NCBI GenBank assembly: GCA_951812585.1
Contig: OX638318.1
Coordinates: forward strand, 2,478,380-2,542,379
Length of the DNA: 64,000 nt
Direction: 5' to 3'
From: Rhodothermales bacterium
Lineage (GTDB): Bacteria; Bacteroidota; Rhodothermia; Rhodothermales; Bin80
The translations under genes and the position numbers were made by a program. Below are positions 45,763 to 55,146 of this stretch, in pieces. Within the stretch, counting starts at the first letter, position 1. Each line of letters begins with the position of its first letter. The notes under the pieces were generated by a model. That model made no database searches. It saw only the letters and a list, made by a program, of their open reading frames with translations, and had not been told where the DNA came from.

Positions 45763-46745
45763 TCAGGCGTGACGGGGATCACGTACCGCGGTGAAACGAG
45801 CGCCGTATCCTTTACATACTCCACGACTTGGGCCAAGCGGTTGACTTCGGGGTGAAACACGGTCACTGCTTTGCAGGCCCGAGCACCTTCGGACTCCCAC
45901 GCATGCTCTACGGTCTTGACCTTTCCAGCCGCAAGGGGACCGACTGCATCCATCCTGGGCAGCATGGCCGGCGCGTCCATTACGTTGCTGTGCGTTACGG
46001 CGCCGCTGTGTGATGCTACGTAGATCTCTGCGATCGGACTGTGCTCGGCGATGCGCCTGAGACGCGCATTGATGTCGTCTTCGGTCCAGCCAGCATTTCC
46101 TGCACTGGCGATAAACGCTGCTGCCAGCATGCAGTGCACGGCCATCTGCTGCGACAGGATGGCTTCAAAGATGACGTGCACCTCGGGAAGTCGGGTCGTG
46201 AAGGAGGACTCGAGCAGCTCCGGCTCACCGAATACACCCAAAACAGCTGTCATCACAGGGGAGGCGTACGTATCGGTAAGCAGTCCCTGCTCTTCAAACG
46301 CCAGCGCATTTCCGACCTGAACGATGCGCGGTTTGTCAACCCCATTGACGCCGACATACTTGAAGATCTGCCAGTCAATCTCACGAACCTGGGCTTCCTG
46401 CGCCACGACGGCGTTTGCCCCTATTGGCTCTTGGAGCAGCGAATAGAAGGCAGACGCCTGCTTCTGCACCTTAGGGTCTGGGCTGAAGGCAAACGGCACC
46501 AGCTCACCATCATCATCGCGCACATTGGTCAGATACACATGCCCCGTCTCATCGGTGATCCATAGCTCGTCCAAGACCGTGGATGCCGCGACAGATTCCA
46601 GGATCGTAATCACCTGGCTCGGGCTGCACCCTGCGGCCTCAGCAGCTACGACCAAATGGGCCGCGATGCGGGCCTGGCCGGTCATCTGACGATCCAGCAT
46701 CTCATCGAGGGACTTAGCGATAGTGGCTAGTGACAACTTGCCCAT
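45759..46745 (-). CDS. Soluble protein with two gap-free homologous halves, sensor-like, unknown
   Basis: 328 residues, no signal peptide or membrane helix. Residues 19-74 and 199-254 align without gaps at an offset of 180: RQM..AAHLVVAAEAAGC.. against QQM..AAAFIASAGNAGW.., then VLDELWITDETGHVYLTN against PIAEIYVASHSGAVTHSN. Each half is a helical hairpin followed by strands that resemble a PAS/Cache-type sensor (an IxxIWI-type strand, G-turn, then strand). No kinase, cyclase or MCP domain is attached. It is convergent with the CoA-binding gene. It may be a stand-alone ligand-binding protein. The fold assignment is inference. Confidence 0.65.
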   Translation of the reverse strand: MGKLSLATIAKSLDEMLDRQMTGQARIAAHLVVAAEAAGCSPSQVITILESVAASTVLDELWITDETGHVYLTNVRDDDGELVPFAFSPDPKVQKQASAFYSLLQEPIGANAVVAQEAQVREIDWQIFKYVGVNGVDKPRIVQVGNALAFEEQGLLTDTYASPVMTAVLGVFGEPELLESSFTTRLPEVHVIFEAILSQQMAVHCMLAAAFIASAGNAGWTEDDINARLRRIAEHSPIAEIYVASHSGAVTHSNVMDAPAMLPRMDAVGPLAAGKVKTVEHAWESEGARACKAVTVFHPEVNRLAQVVEYVKDTALVSPRYVIPVTPD

Positions 46746-46849
46746 AGTCTCATAGTCTACTGGGTAGCGTGGCAGGAAGGTGCGCAGGGTACGGACTGGA
46801 CTGCATCCGCCGTACGTACTAATGCACTCAACCTGCTAAATTACGAATA

Positions 46850-49102
46850 ATGACGAGACAGGTTCAAACCATGCTCATGCGCACTTCGCTCTATTGGGGA
46901 CTCATTCTTCTTCTCGCGCCCGGCACTGCTAAAGCGCAGCCGATGCTCGGCTTCACAGATCAAGGTGCAGCGGCGCAGCGCGCGCTGGAACAGCAGTTTG
47001 ACGCGCTGCTGAGCACCGACAATCTCCGCACTTGGATGCGGCAGATGACCACCAAGCCGCAGCATGTCGGATCGCCGCACGCCAAAGCCAATGCGGAATT
47101 CATGGTATCGCTGTTCACCGCGTGGGGCTACAAAGCCGAACTCGCGGAATACCATGTCCTGTTGCCCACGCCCTTGGAGCGACATGTGGAGATGCTGGAG
47201 CCCGAACCCTTTGTGGCGAAGCTCATAGAGCCAGACCTCGAAGAGGATGCCACCTCAGCGATCCGCGAAGACCGGCTGCCCCCGTACAATGCGTACGCCG
47301 CCGATGGAGATGTGACCGCGCCGCTTGTATATGTCAACCAGGGACTGCCCCGGGACTACGAAGTCCTGAGGCAACATGGCATCGATGTGGTCGGCAAGAT
47401 CGTCATCGCCCGGTACGGGGGCTCGTGGCGCGGCCTGAAGCCGAAGCTCGCGGCCGCGCGTGGCGCTGTAGGATGCATCCTGTACTCCGACCCGCGGGAT
47501 GATGGGTACTTTCAAGGCGATGTCTACCCCAAAGGTCCTTATCGCATGGGGTACGGCACGCAGCGAGGGTCCGTGTTGGATATGCCGCAGTTCCCGGGTG
47601 ATCCGCTCACGCCCGGCTACGGTGCGACGCCCGATGCCGAGCGGCTGCCGCTCGAGGAAGCGCAAGGCCTGATGCCTATCCCGGTGTTGCCAATCGGGTA
47701 CGCGGATGCGGAGCCGCTGCTAAGGGCATTGGAGGGGCCCGTGGCACCCGCCGCATGGCGCGGCGCGCTGCCGCTGACGTACCACATCGGGCCGGGCCCC
47801 GCACGCGTGCACCTGAAGCTCAGGTTTTCGTGGGATATCGTGCCTGCGTACAATGTTATCGCGGTGATGGAAGGCAGCACGTACCCGGACGAATGGGTGA
47901 TCCGGGGCAATCACCGCGACGGATGGGTTTTCGGAGCCGCAGACCCGATTAGTGGCATGGTAGCCGTGATGGAGGAAGCACGCGCTGTGGGCGTGCTCGC
48001 TCAGGAAGGCCAGCGACCAAAACGCACGATCGTTTATGCAGGCTGGGACGCGGAAGAACCAGGCCTGCTGGGCTCTACCGAATGGGCCGAGCATAACGCG
48101 TCAACGCTGCGTGAAAAGGCCGTCATTTATATCAACTCGGACGGCAACGGGCGCGGCTTTCTGAGCGCCGGGGGATCGCATACGCTTGAGCGCCTTGTCA
48201 ATGAGGTGGCGTCCACGGTTACCGACCCGCAAACGGGCGTGATGGTCAAAGACCGCCTGCGCGCCAGGCGCAGGGTGGCAGGCGACGCCGAAGTCGGCGC
48301 TCAGGGCGATTTGCGTATTGCTCCGCTGGGCTCAGGATCGGACTACTCCCCGTTTTTACAGCACCTTGCGATTGCATCGCTCAACATCGGCTTCGGCGGC
48401 GAGAATGGCGGCGGCTCATACCATTCGGCTTATGACTCCTACGATCACTACACACGTTTTCAGGATCCGGGATTCGCCTATGGCAGGGCACTGGCGCAGG
48501 TGGCTGGACGCCTTACGCTGCGCATGGCCAACGCGGAAATACTGCCGCTGCGAATGGACAACTGGGTTTTTCAGGTGCAGAAGTATGTGACGGAGCTGTC
48601 GGAGCTGATCACCACGATGCGTGAAGAGACCCAGCGCCACAACAGTCTCCTGGACGCGGGTGCCTTCACGCTGGCCAGCGACCCGCGCAAGTCGTTTGTG
48701 GCACCGCTTGCCAAAGACCCTGTACCGCACTTGAATCTTGCACCCCTCCACAACAGCCTCGCTGCGGTAACCGAAAGTGCCCAAGCATTCGACGCTGCCA
48801 TGGAGACCTACGGCAACCGTTTGAGTCAGGAACGAAAACAGGCACTCAATGGCTTGCTCATGCAGCTGGAACGCGCCATGTCACGCGACGAAGGGTTGCC
48901 CGGCCGTCCATGGTACCGGCATCACATCTATGCCCCGGGCCTGCTCACCGGATACGGCGTAAAGACGCTACCGGGGGTCCGGGAAGCCATCGAATCGCGC
49001 GATTGGGTTGAGGCGGAGCAGCAGGCGGTGATTGCTGCCGGCGTTCTGGATCGTGTCTCCGACCTGCTGACGCGCGCACGGGCGATCTTGGAAGGGGCAT
49101 GA
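46850..49102 (+). CDS. Exported M28-family metallopeptidase, glutamate carboxypeptidase II-like
   Basis: 750 residues with a signal peptide (WGLILLLAPGTAKAQ). Order: M28 N-terminal part, PA domain (about 130-300, VVGKIVIARYGGSWRGLKPKLAAARGA), the zinc-peptidase core and a C-terminal TfR-like dimerisation domain. Metal and catalytic motifs are GNHRDGWVFGAADPISG, DAEEPGLLGSTEW, the YINSDGN aspartate and the C-terminal YHSAYDSYDHY. It would trim C-terminal acidic residues from peptides in the periplasm or outside. YbaK-type gene overlap: ATGA. Confidence 0.92.
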   Translation: MTRQVQTMLMRTSLYWGLILLLAPGTAKAQPMLGFTDQGAAAQRALEQQFDALLSTDNLRTWMRQMTTKPQHVGSPHAKANAEFMVSLFTAWGYKAELAEYHVLLPTPLERHVEMLEPEPFVAKLIEPDLEEDATSAIREDRLPPYNAYAADGDVTAPLVYVNQGLPRDYEVLRQHGIDVVGKIVIARYGGSWRGLKPKLAAARGAVGCILYSDPRDDGYFQGDVYPKGPYRMGYGTQRGSVLDMPQFPGDPLTPGYGATPDAERLPLEEAQGLMPIPVLPIGYADAEPLLRALEGPVAPAAWRGALPLTYHIGPGPARVHLKLRFSWDIVPAYNVIAVMEGSTYPDEWVIRGNHRDGWVFGAADPISGMVAVMEEARAVGVLAQEGQRPKRTIVYAGWDAEEPGLLGSTEWAEHNASTLREKAVIYINSDGNGRGFLSAGGSHTLERLVNEVASTVTDPQTGVMVKDRLRARRRVAGDAEVGAQGDLRIAPLGSGSDYSPFLQHLAIASLNIGFGGENGGGSYHSAYDSYDHYTRFQDPGFAYGRALAQVAGRLTLRMANAEILPLRMDNWVFQVQKYVTELSELITTMREETQRHNSLLDAGAFTLASDPRKSFVAPLAKDPVPHLNLAPLHNSLAAVTESAQAFDAAMETYGNRLSQERKQALNGLLMQLERAMSRDEGLPGRPWYRHHIYAPGLLTGYGVKTLPGVREAIESRDWVEAEQQAVIAAGVLDRVSDLLTRARAILEGA

Positions 49103-49587
49103 GCGCGCGCCTGAGTGCCAAGGCGGCGCACGTTCAGCGCGTCTTGCGGGACTACGGCTTTGAGGTTCGCGTGCGCGAACTCAATGTTTCCACACGCACA
49201 GCAAAAGAAGCGGCTGCTGCAATAGGGTGCGCCGAGGGTCAGATCGTCAAGTCGCTGCTCTTCAAAACACGCAGCGGAGGGATGCCCGTCCTTGTGTTGG
49301 CCAGCGGCACCACACGCGTGGATACCAGAAAGCTGCGGGCGCTAATAGGTTCGAAGATTGGCAAGGCGAATGCGGACTTCGTGCGCAGGCATACGGGGTA
49401 CGCCATCGGCAGCGTGGCACCGGTAGGACATCCTGCGCCGCTGAGGACCTTTGTGGACCGTACGCTGCTCCGCCACGACTGCGTGTGGGCCGCGGCGGGA
49501 ACGCCGCACGCCGTGTTTGCCTGTTCGCCAGCATTCCTTGAGAGGCTCGGCACGGTGGCGGACCTCAAGCAGGATTCAGCGCCATAA
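49099..49587 (+). CDS. YbaK/ProX-type aminoacyl-tRNA deacylase
   Basis: 162 residues, YbaK/EbsC fold: AAAIGCAEGQIVKSLLFK, VLASGTTRVDTRKL, ADFVRRHTGYAIGSVAPVGH and a final WAAAGTPHAVFACSP. Such proteins hydrolyse mischarged Cys- or Ala-tRNA(Pro). It starts within the M28 stop (ATGA) and overlaps the convergent coaX end by 23 nt. Confidence 0.9.
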   Translation: MSARLSAKAAHVQRVLRDYGFEVRVRELNVSTRTAKEAAAAIGCAEGQIVKSLLFKTRSGGMPVLVLASGTTRVDTRKLRALIGSKIGKANADFVRRHTGYAIGSVAPVGHPAPLRTFVDRTLLRHDCVWAAAGTPHAVFACSPAFLERLGTVADLKQDSAP

Positions 49588-50293
49588 GCAGCTGCACGCC
49601 ACGCAGAACCAGGTGCGGATCAATGTGGTCAATGGTGTCCACATGTTGCGCCAAGAACGCATGCCAGCCCCCGGTAGCGACCACGATGCGCTGCGCTCCG
49701 AGCAATGGGGTGAGGCGGTCTATGCTTCTCTGGACACGGTCAGTGAGGCCATGCAGCAGACCAGATTGCAGCGCCTCCGTCGTGGAAGCCCCGACCGCAG
49801 AAGGCGCAGTCATCTCCGTGATGGGTGGCAGCGCTGCCGTGCCTTGGGTCAGTGCACGGCCTTCCAGGTCGGGTCCCGCGCTGATCGTCCCGCCCAGATA
49901 GGCGCCGTCCTGCACGACATCAATCGTGAGCGCGGTGCCTGCATCAATCACGATCATGGGCTGTCCCTTCCCGTAATGGTGCCAAGCCGCGGCGGCCGCG
50001 GCGAGGCGGTCTGCGCCCAGCGTCTCCGGAGTCTGGTATGCCAGCGCAAAAGGAAGCATCAAGGACGGGCCGACATCCAGCACCGGGGCCGGCGTGATCT
50101 CGCGCAGCCGTGCGTGCAGGCGTCGGTGGATTACGGGTACTACGCTGGCGATGCCGATACGCGCCGCGTGTTGCGCCTTGAGGTCCGTTTCCAGCATTGT
50201 TTCCCATCCATCAGCCCAGGCGTGCTGCAGCTGTGCCCCGGTGAAGTGTGCAGCCTTGATCCTGCTATTGCCTATATCGACGGTGAGCCACAT
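49565..50293 (-). CDS. coaX: Type III pantothenate kinase
   Basis: 242-residue ASKHA-fold enzyme for the first step of CoA synthesis. Motifs are the N-terminal VDIGNSRIK, GADRLAAA, VIDAGTALTIDVV, GGTISAGPDLEGRAL and VVATGGWHAFLA. Its start lies one nucleotide after the birA stop, so the two form an operon. Confidence 0.94.
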   Translation of the reverse strand: MWLTVDIGNSRIKAAHFTGAQLQHAWADGWETMLETDLKAQHAARIGIASVVPVIHRRLHARLREITPAPVLDVGPSLMLPFALAYQTPETLGADRLAAAAAAWHHYGKGQPMIVIDAGTALTIDVVQDGAYLGGTISAGPDLEGRALTQGTAALPPITEMTAPSAVGASTTEALQSGLLHGLTDRVQRSIDRLTPLLGAQRIVVATGGWHAFLAQHVDTIDHIDPHLVLRGVQLLMALNPA

Positions 50294-50294
50294 G

Positions 50295-51080
50295 CTAAGC
50301 GGGCGCTATTGCAAGCTCTAAGTCGCCGGCGTGAATGAGGCGTTCGCCGGCCGGGGTCCGTAGCCGCAGGGCTCCTGTAGTGGCAACGCCCAGTGCGGTG
50401 CCGGTGACAGGGGGTGGGCCCTTCACATGCACCGTGAGTCCCAAGCTCTGCATGTGCCGCATGTAGTCCGAACAGATGCCGGCGGGTCGCTGATGCATCG
50501 TTGCCAAACGACGTTCGAGGCTGGCCAGCATGCGGGCCATCAGGGGCGCGCGCGGGACCGGGCGGCCCATCTCCAGCAGCATAGACGTTGCGTGCGGCTC
50601 CAGCGCGGGCGGGAATATGCGCTGGTTGACGTTCAGGCCAATCCCTAGCACGACCACGGTTGCGTCTCCTGTCCCAAGGGAGGATTCAAGTAGCATTCCG
50701 CAGCACTTGCGTCCAGCGAGCATAATGTCATTGGGCCATTTGACGGCAACCGGCAGTGCTGCATCCGTTTGTTGCAGCGCGTCGACGACCGCTACGCTGG
50801 CGCTCAAGGTGATCAGGCCCAGATGGGACAGTTCAAGGCGCGGACGCAGCACGATAGAAAACAGGAGATTCAAGCCGGGGGCCGCCTCCCAGCGCCGCCC
50901 CAGGCGACCGCGCCCCCTGTGCTGGTACTCCGCCAAAACGACGCTGCCCTGGGCCGCGCCCGCTTCCGCCCACGCCAGGGCCTGTGCATTGGTTGAATCC
51001 ACTTCAGTGTAGGTACGCAGCGCACGTCCGAACTGCTGTGTGGTGAGCAGGGCCTGAATCTCTGCTGCCAGCGTGCTCAT
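50295..51080 (-). CDS. birA: Biotin--[acetyl-CoA-carboxylase] ligase
   Basis: 261 residues from ATG 51080; the frame is open to 51125. Catalytic domain only, without the DNA-binding domain of E. coli BirA. Motifs are EVDSTNAQAL, AEYQHRGRGRLGRRW (GRGRxGRxW biotinyl-AMP loop), VKWPNDIML, KCCGMLLE and VLGIGLNVN. It biotinylates the carboxyl carrier protein; accA lies elsewhere in the window. Confidence 0.95.
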   Translation of the reverse strand: MSTLAAEIQALLTTQQFGRALRTYTEVDSTNAQALAWAEAGAAQGSVVLAEYQHRGRGRLGRRWEAAPGLNLLFSIVLRPRLELSHLGLITLSASVAVVDALQQTDAALPVAVKWPNDIMLAGRKCCGMLLESSLGTGDATVVVLGIGLNVNQRIFPPALEPHATSMLLEMGRPVPRAPLMARMLASLERRLATMHQRPAGICSDYMRHMQSLGLTVHVKGPPPVTGTALGVATTGALRLRTPAGERLIHAGDLELAIAPA

Positions 51081-51121
51081 CCGACCACTGCGTCCGAGGG
51101 GGTCTGCGTAGCGCGGTGCAA

Positions 51122-51853
51122 TCACGAAGATTCGCTGTTCTCGTACGCGTAAAAGGTCATCATGCGCTCCAGGCTGCGGACCGGGCGCAGGGGCAAGGCC
51201 ACATCTGTGGCAATATGCAGCTGATGCGGCACCCAGGCACCGTAGCCATCCGGGCGCACCTCCAGGTAATACCGTGTATCTTCCGAGAAGAACAGCGTTC
51301 GGCGCTGCCGCCGAATGTACAGGCCGACCACGACGCCCTGATCAACATAGTATCGGGCCTCTCGCACGGGCTGTGGCGCATTGGGTCGCGCGGAGATGGC
51401 AATGACCTGCACAGGTCGGTTCCAGCGCATCGTATCGGGAAGAGTTTCGTACAGGAAGTCTTCGGCGAAGCGCGTGCTCAGGTGTGCCGGTTCGGTTTCA
51501 ATGATTTGTTCCGCCACAGCGTCGACCCGCAGGGTGTTGGCTGGCACGCCGCGGAATCCCGAGGCGACCACGCCGGACTCGTAGTGCGCGACAACCACGG
51601 CATCCGACTCCGGGCCCTGGCGTACAATGCGCGCCACCGTGGCCGGCATTTTGCTGCCGATCTGCTGCACAAGGCGGGAATAACGGGTATGCCTTCGTGC
51701 ATTAACTTCCGCAAAGGCTTGCGGCAGCAGCTCAATGTCTGCGGCGCTGAGCACAGCCAAGGCGCGCGCGGCGTCGGCCTGCTGCGCCGCGGTAGGGGGC
51801 TCGGGTCGGGCCGAACAGCAGGGCAGCACCAAAAGGAACACCAGCGTGACCAT
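51122..51853 (-). CDS. Putative lipoprotein of unknown function
   Basis: 243 residues if it starts at ATG 51853, where a short hydrophobic stretch leads to a lipobox-like LVLPCCS with Cys near residue 12-13. That signal lacks a positive N-region, so a start further upstream (open to 51964) is possible. The body (HTRYSRLVQQIGSKMPATVARI, VVVAHYESGVVASGFRGVP, FFSEDTRYYLEVRPDGYGAW) matches no family I know. The proposed start codon overlaps that of the divergent suhB-like gene. It ends 41 nt before the birA start region on the same strand. Confidence 0.7.
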   Translation of the reverse strand: MVTLVFLLVLPCCSARPEPPTAAQQADAARALAVLSAADIELLPQAFAEVNARRHTRYSRLVQQIGSKMPATVARIVRQGPESDAVVVAHYESGVVASGFRGVPANTLRVDAVAEQIIETEPAHLSTRFAEDFLYETLPDTMRWNRPVQVIAISARPNAPQPVREARYYVDQGVVVGLYIRRQRRTLFFSEDTRYYLEVRPDGYGAWVPHQLHIATDVALPLRPVRSLERMMTFYAYENSESS

Positions 51854-52646
51854 GTACACCAGGGAGCTTCGCGTAGCGACGCTGGCGGCACAGGCAGCCG
51901 CCCGCCTGATTCGAAAGAATGCAGGGCGCGTATCGGGCAATGATGTGCGCGAGAAGGGGTACAATGATCTAGTGACGACTACAGATGAAGCCGCTCAGGC
52001 GGCTATCATACGCATATTGATTGAAGCGTTTCCCCAGTACGGGATTCTGGCTGAGGAAGCCACTGGCGGTGCGCCGAGCGGCGTGCCGCGCTGGATCATC
52101 GATCCGATCGACGGTACGATAAACTTTACCCATGGTCTGCCTCCCTTTACTGTCAGCATTGCGTTGGAGGTGTTCCGGCAGGTGCAGGTCGGGGTGGTGT
52201 TGGAGATTGCCTCTGGGGAGCTTTTCACGGCCATCCGCGGCCAGGGCGCCATGCGCAATGGCGAGCCAATCCAGGTAAGCAATCGGCCGCGACTGGCGCA
52301 GTCCCTGATTGCGACGGGGTTTCCGTACAAGGACTTTGGGACTGTTGACCAGTACTTTAAGGTTTTGCAGCACTTTCTGATGGAGTCGCGCGGCGTTCGG
52401 CGCTTTGGTGCGGCATCCATGGACTTGGCTTATGTGGCGTGCGGGCTATTCGAAGGGTTTTTTGAGACAGGCCTGCGTGCCTGGGATGTAGCGGCCGGCA
52501 CGCTCATCGTAACAGAGGCCGGCGGACGCGTCTCCGACCTTAGCGGCAACACCGACATGCTGGAGAGCAGGCAGATCGTGGCATCCAACACATGGGTTCA
52601 TGAGGAGATGCTGCTGCTGCTCACGCCGCTTCGGCGCGCCTTGTGA
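51852..52646 (+). CDS. suhB: Inositol monophosphatase family protein (SuhB-like)
   Basis: 264 residues from ATG 51852. Metal-binding motifs are the LAEEATGG glutamate, WIIDPIDGTINFTHGLP and, C-terminal, RAWDVAAGTLIVTEAGG. It dephosphorylates inositol 1-phosphate or related sugar phosphates; SuhB also has an antitermination role in E. coli. Start codon ATG 51852-51854 shares bases with the lipoprotein start on the opposite strand (CATG). Confidence 0.93.
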   Translation: MYTRELRVATLAAQAAARLIRKNAGRVSGNDVREKGYNDLVTTTDEAAQAAIIRILIEAFPQYGILAEEATGGAPSGVPRWIIDPIDGTINFTHGLPPFTVSIALEVFRQVQVGVVLEIASGELFTAIRGQGAMRNGEPIQVSNRPRLAQSLIATGFPYKDFGTVDQYFKVLQHFLMESRGVRRFGAASMDLAYVACGLFEGFFETGLRAWDVAAGTLIVTEAGGRVSDLSGNTDMLESRQIVASNTWVHEEMLLLLTPLRRAL

Positions 52647-52719
52647 ACGATTTGCCCTTTCAGTGCGTTTACCGGAACCGACCACTTGACGGACACAAAA
52701 GGGAGACTGTTCCGACATC

Positions 52720-53538
52720 ATGAACACAGCAGGGCACGGCTTGCTGGCGGGCAAGAAGGGGGTCATCTTTGGTGCGCTCAACGACAAAAGCATCGCGTGG
52801 GCTATTGCTGAGGCAGTTTATCGCGAGGGGGGACGGTTTGCGCTTTCCAATGCGCCGATGGCCCAGCGCCTGGGCACGCTGCAGGAACTCGCACAAAAGA
52901 CCGACAGTCCGCTCTTGTGGGCGGATGCCACCAGCGACAAAGACCTGCAGGCTGCCTTCGAGGATGCCAAGGCGGCGCTCGGGCCGTTGGACTTTATCGT
53001 CCATGCCATCGGCATGGGCGTCAATGTGCGGAAGCGGCGCTCGTACGAACAGCTGAGGTACAACTGGTACATCAAGACACTTGACATTTCGGCGGTGAGC
53101 CTGCACCGCATCGTGCATCATGCGCTCGAATGCGGTGCTCTGGCGGATGGCGCGTCCATTGTGGCCTTATCCTACATCGGCGCGCAGCGATCATTCTCCA
53201 AGTACCAGGAGATGGGCGATGCCAAGGCGCTTCTGGAGAGCATCGTGCGCACCTGGGGTGCCCGCTTGGGTGCGCGCAAGATACGCATCAACGCGATCTC
53301 GCAAAGTCCTACGCGCACCACGGCGGGGCAGGGCATTGCGGGCTTTGATGCAATGTACGAGTATGGCAATCGGCTTTCGCCGCTGGGCAATGCGGATGCG
53401 GCCAGCTGCGCTGATTACACGGTGACGCTACTCAGCGACCTGGCGCGCATGGTCACCATGCAGACGCTCTACCATGATGGCGGCTTCAGCAGCATGGGCA
53501 TTACTGACGAGATCGTTGAAGCACTGAACGCATCGTGA
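52720..53538 (+). CDS. fabI: Enoyl-[acyl-carrier-protein] reductase (NADH)
   Basis: 272 residues. FabI-type SDR: KKGVIFGALNDKSIAWAIA, the characteristic SYIGAQRSFSKYQEMGDAKALLE holding the catalytic Tyr-x6-Lys, and the RINAISQSPTRTTAG segment. It carries out the last reduction of type II fatty acid elongation and is the target of triclosan-type inhibitors. GGGAGA upstream may be the ribosome site. The next gene starts within its stop (GTGA). Confidence 0.93.
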   Translation: MNTAGHGLLAGKKGVIFGALNDKSIAWAIAEAVYREGGRFALSNAPMAQRLGTLQELAQKTDSPLLWADATSDKDLQAAFEDAKAALGPLDFIVHAIGMGVNVRKRRSYEQLRYNWYIKTLDISAVSLHRIVHHALECGALADGASIVALSYIGAQRSFSKYQEMGDAKALLESIVRTWGARLGARKIRINAISQSPTRTTAGQGIAGFDAMYEYGNRLSPLGNADAASCADYTVTLLSDLARMVTMQTLYHDGGFSSMGITDEIVEALNAS

Positions 53539-54332
53539 GCCTCGCTCAACGCCCGCGAACCCGGGCTCGCAGGATGGCCGCGGGATTGCCCGTGGCACTG
53601 TTGATTCTGGTGCTGGGCATCATTCCCGCGCGTGCGCAGTCCGCGCCTTCGGATCCTGTCGATATGGGGGCGGCGGTTTACTATGTGACAGCCAAGCGGG
53701 CGACGGTGTATGCGGAGCCCAACACGCTGCGTCCGTACGTGCAGCTGAGCTTCCGGGAGCCTGTCTTTGTGCTTTCAAGCAGTGACGGCTGGAGCCGGGT
53801 GCATACGCAGGATGGAGCATACGGATACGTGCCTGATGCGTCGATCAGCAATGTGTGGATCCGTGTGTCCAAGGTTCGCAAGCGCCTGTTCTTGTACCGC
53901 GGCACCCAGTTGATGATGGACTTGGCGGCGGACTTTGGCTTCAACCCGTTTTCGGACAAGGAGAAGCGGGGAAGCGAGGGTGAGCGCAATCACTGGCGCA
54001 CGCCGGAGGGTGCATTCTACGTAGTCAGTAAGAATCCGCGAAGCCAGTTCTACAAAGCCTTTCTGCTGAATTATCCTAACACAGAAGACGCCGAGCGCGG
54101 CCTGGTATCCGGGCTGATTTCGCAGCGCGAGCATGACGCGATCATGGCGGCGGAAAAGGCCTCTAGGGCCCCGCCGATGGGCACGCGCCTGGGCGGGATG
54201 ATTGAGATTCACGGCGATGGCACGGGGCTTTCCACCAACTGGACGCAGGGTTGCGTCGCAGTCACGAATTCGGACATGGACAAGCTTTGGGGCTGGGTCC
54301 AGGAAGGCACGCCGGTGATCATCCACAAATAG
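53535..54332 (+). CDS. L,D-transpeptidase with SH3-like domain, exported
   Basis: 265 residues from GTG 53535. A basic N-region and hydrophobic helix (LPVALLILVLGIIPARAQ) form a signal peptide. An SH3b-like domain (about 48-105, VTAKRATVYAEPNTLRPYVQ, YGYVPDASISN) is followed by a YkuD domain with IEIHGDG and TQGCVAVTN, nucleophile Cys240. It cross-links or anchors to peptidoglycan. The 4-nt overlap with fabI and 3-nt gap to the methyltransferase indicate one operon. Confidence 0.9.
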   Translation: MSLAQRPRTRARRMAAGLPVALLILVLGIIPARAQSAPSDPVDMGAAVYYVTAKRATVYAEPNTLRPYVQLSFREPVFVLSSSDGWSRVHTQDGAYGYVPDASISNVWIRVSKVRKRLFLYRGTQLMMDLAADFGFNPFSDKEKRGSEGERNHWRTPEGAFYVVSKNPRSQFYKAFLLNYPNTEDAERGLVSGLISQREHDAIMAAEKASRAPPMGTRLGGMIEIHGDGTGLSTNWTQGCVAVTNSDMDKLWGWVQEGTPVIIHK

Positions 54333-54335
54333 CCT

Positions 54336-54947
54336 GTGTCGGAAGCAAACGCGGTCGTGGCGTACAACACCGCCAACAGGGATCGGCATACGTGCGGCGG
54401 TCGCTTGGCAAGGTGGCATCTGAAGAGCTTCAACGAGGCTATTTATCAGCTGGCCGTCCAGTCGGGGGCACGTACGGTGTTGGATGCCGGATGTGGCGAG
54501 GGATTCGTTGCGGCCTATTTTGCTCAGCGTAACCCTGTCCTGCAGCTTACCGGCATCGACTGCAGTCCCGAAGCGATTGTCTATGCGCGGCAGCACTTTG
54601 GCCAGTTTGCATCCTTTCTTGTGGGTAACGTGCTGCACCTGCCGTATGCGGATGATGCATTCGACGTGGTGGTCTGCAGCGAAGTCCTGGAGCACATTGC
54701 GGACTGGGACCGTGCGCTTGCGGAGCTTGTGCGCGTTGCGCGCATGCATGTCGTTGTCACCGTGCCGCACGAGCCCTACTTCAAGATCCTGAATGACGCC
54801 GCCCGCGCGGTTGGGTTTTGTCAGGATCCGGGCCATGTGAACTTCTGGAGCGGGACGGCCTTCAGAAAGATGATCAGCGCGCGGTTTTCCAGTGTAGTTT
54901 TCCAGCGCAAGCACCTCATCTATCAACTCGCGCTCGGCCGCCTGTAA
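54336..54947 (+). CDS. Class I SAM-dependent methyltransferase (type 11)
   Basis: 203 residues from GTG 54336. SAM-binding motif VLDAGCGEGFVAAYFA, followed by LTGIDCSPEAIVYAR and the post-II motif VVVCSEVLEHIADWDRAL. The substrate is not readable; such enzymes near envelope genes often methylate sugars or lipids. It ends the suhB-fabI-LDT unit. Confidence 0.87.
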   Translation: MSEANAVVAYNTANRDRHTCGGRLARWHLKSFNEAIYQLAVQSGARTVLDAGCGEGFVAAYFAQRNPVLQLTGIDCSPEAIVYARQHFGQFASFLVGNVLHLPYADDAFDVVVCSEVLEHIADWDRALAELVRVARMHVVVTVPHEPYFKILNDAARAVGFCQDPGHVNFWSGTAFRKMISARFSSVVFQRKHLIYQLALGRL

Positions 54948-55146
54948 TCTCTGACGCAGCGTTGCCATACGCGCGCGGAATGCTGAAACCTTGTTGATCT
55001 GAGTGTGATCTGATCATGGACAGGGGCGTCGCCATACGCGTGCGGGCAGAATGCGCCTGGACGCAGCAGATCAGCAGGCCGCGCGTCATCGCCCAGATGT
55101 GCGATCCTTGCGTCACCGCAATCTGCATGGAACCTTGCAGGACGGG

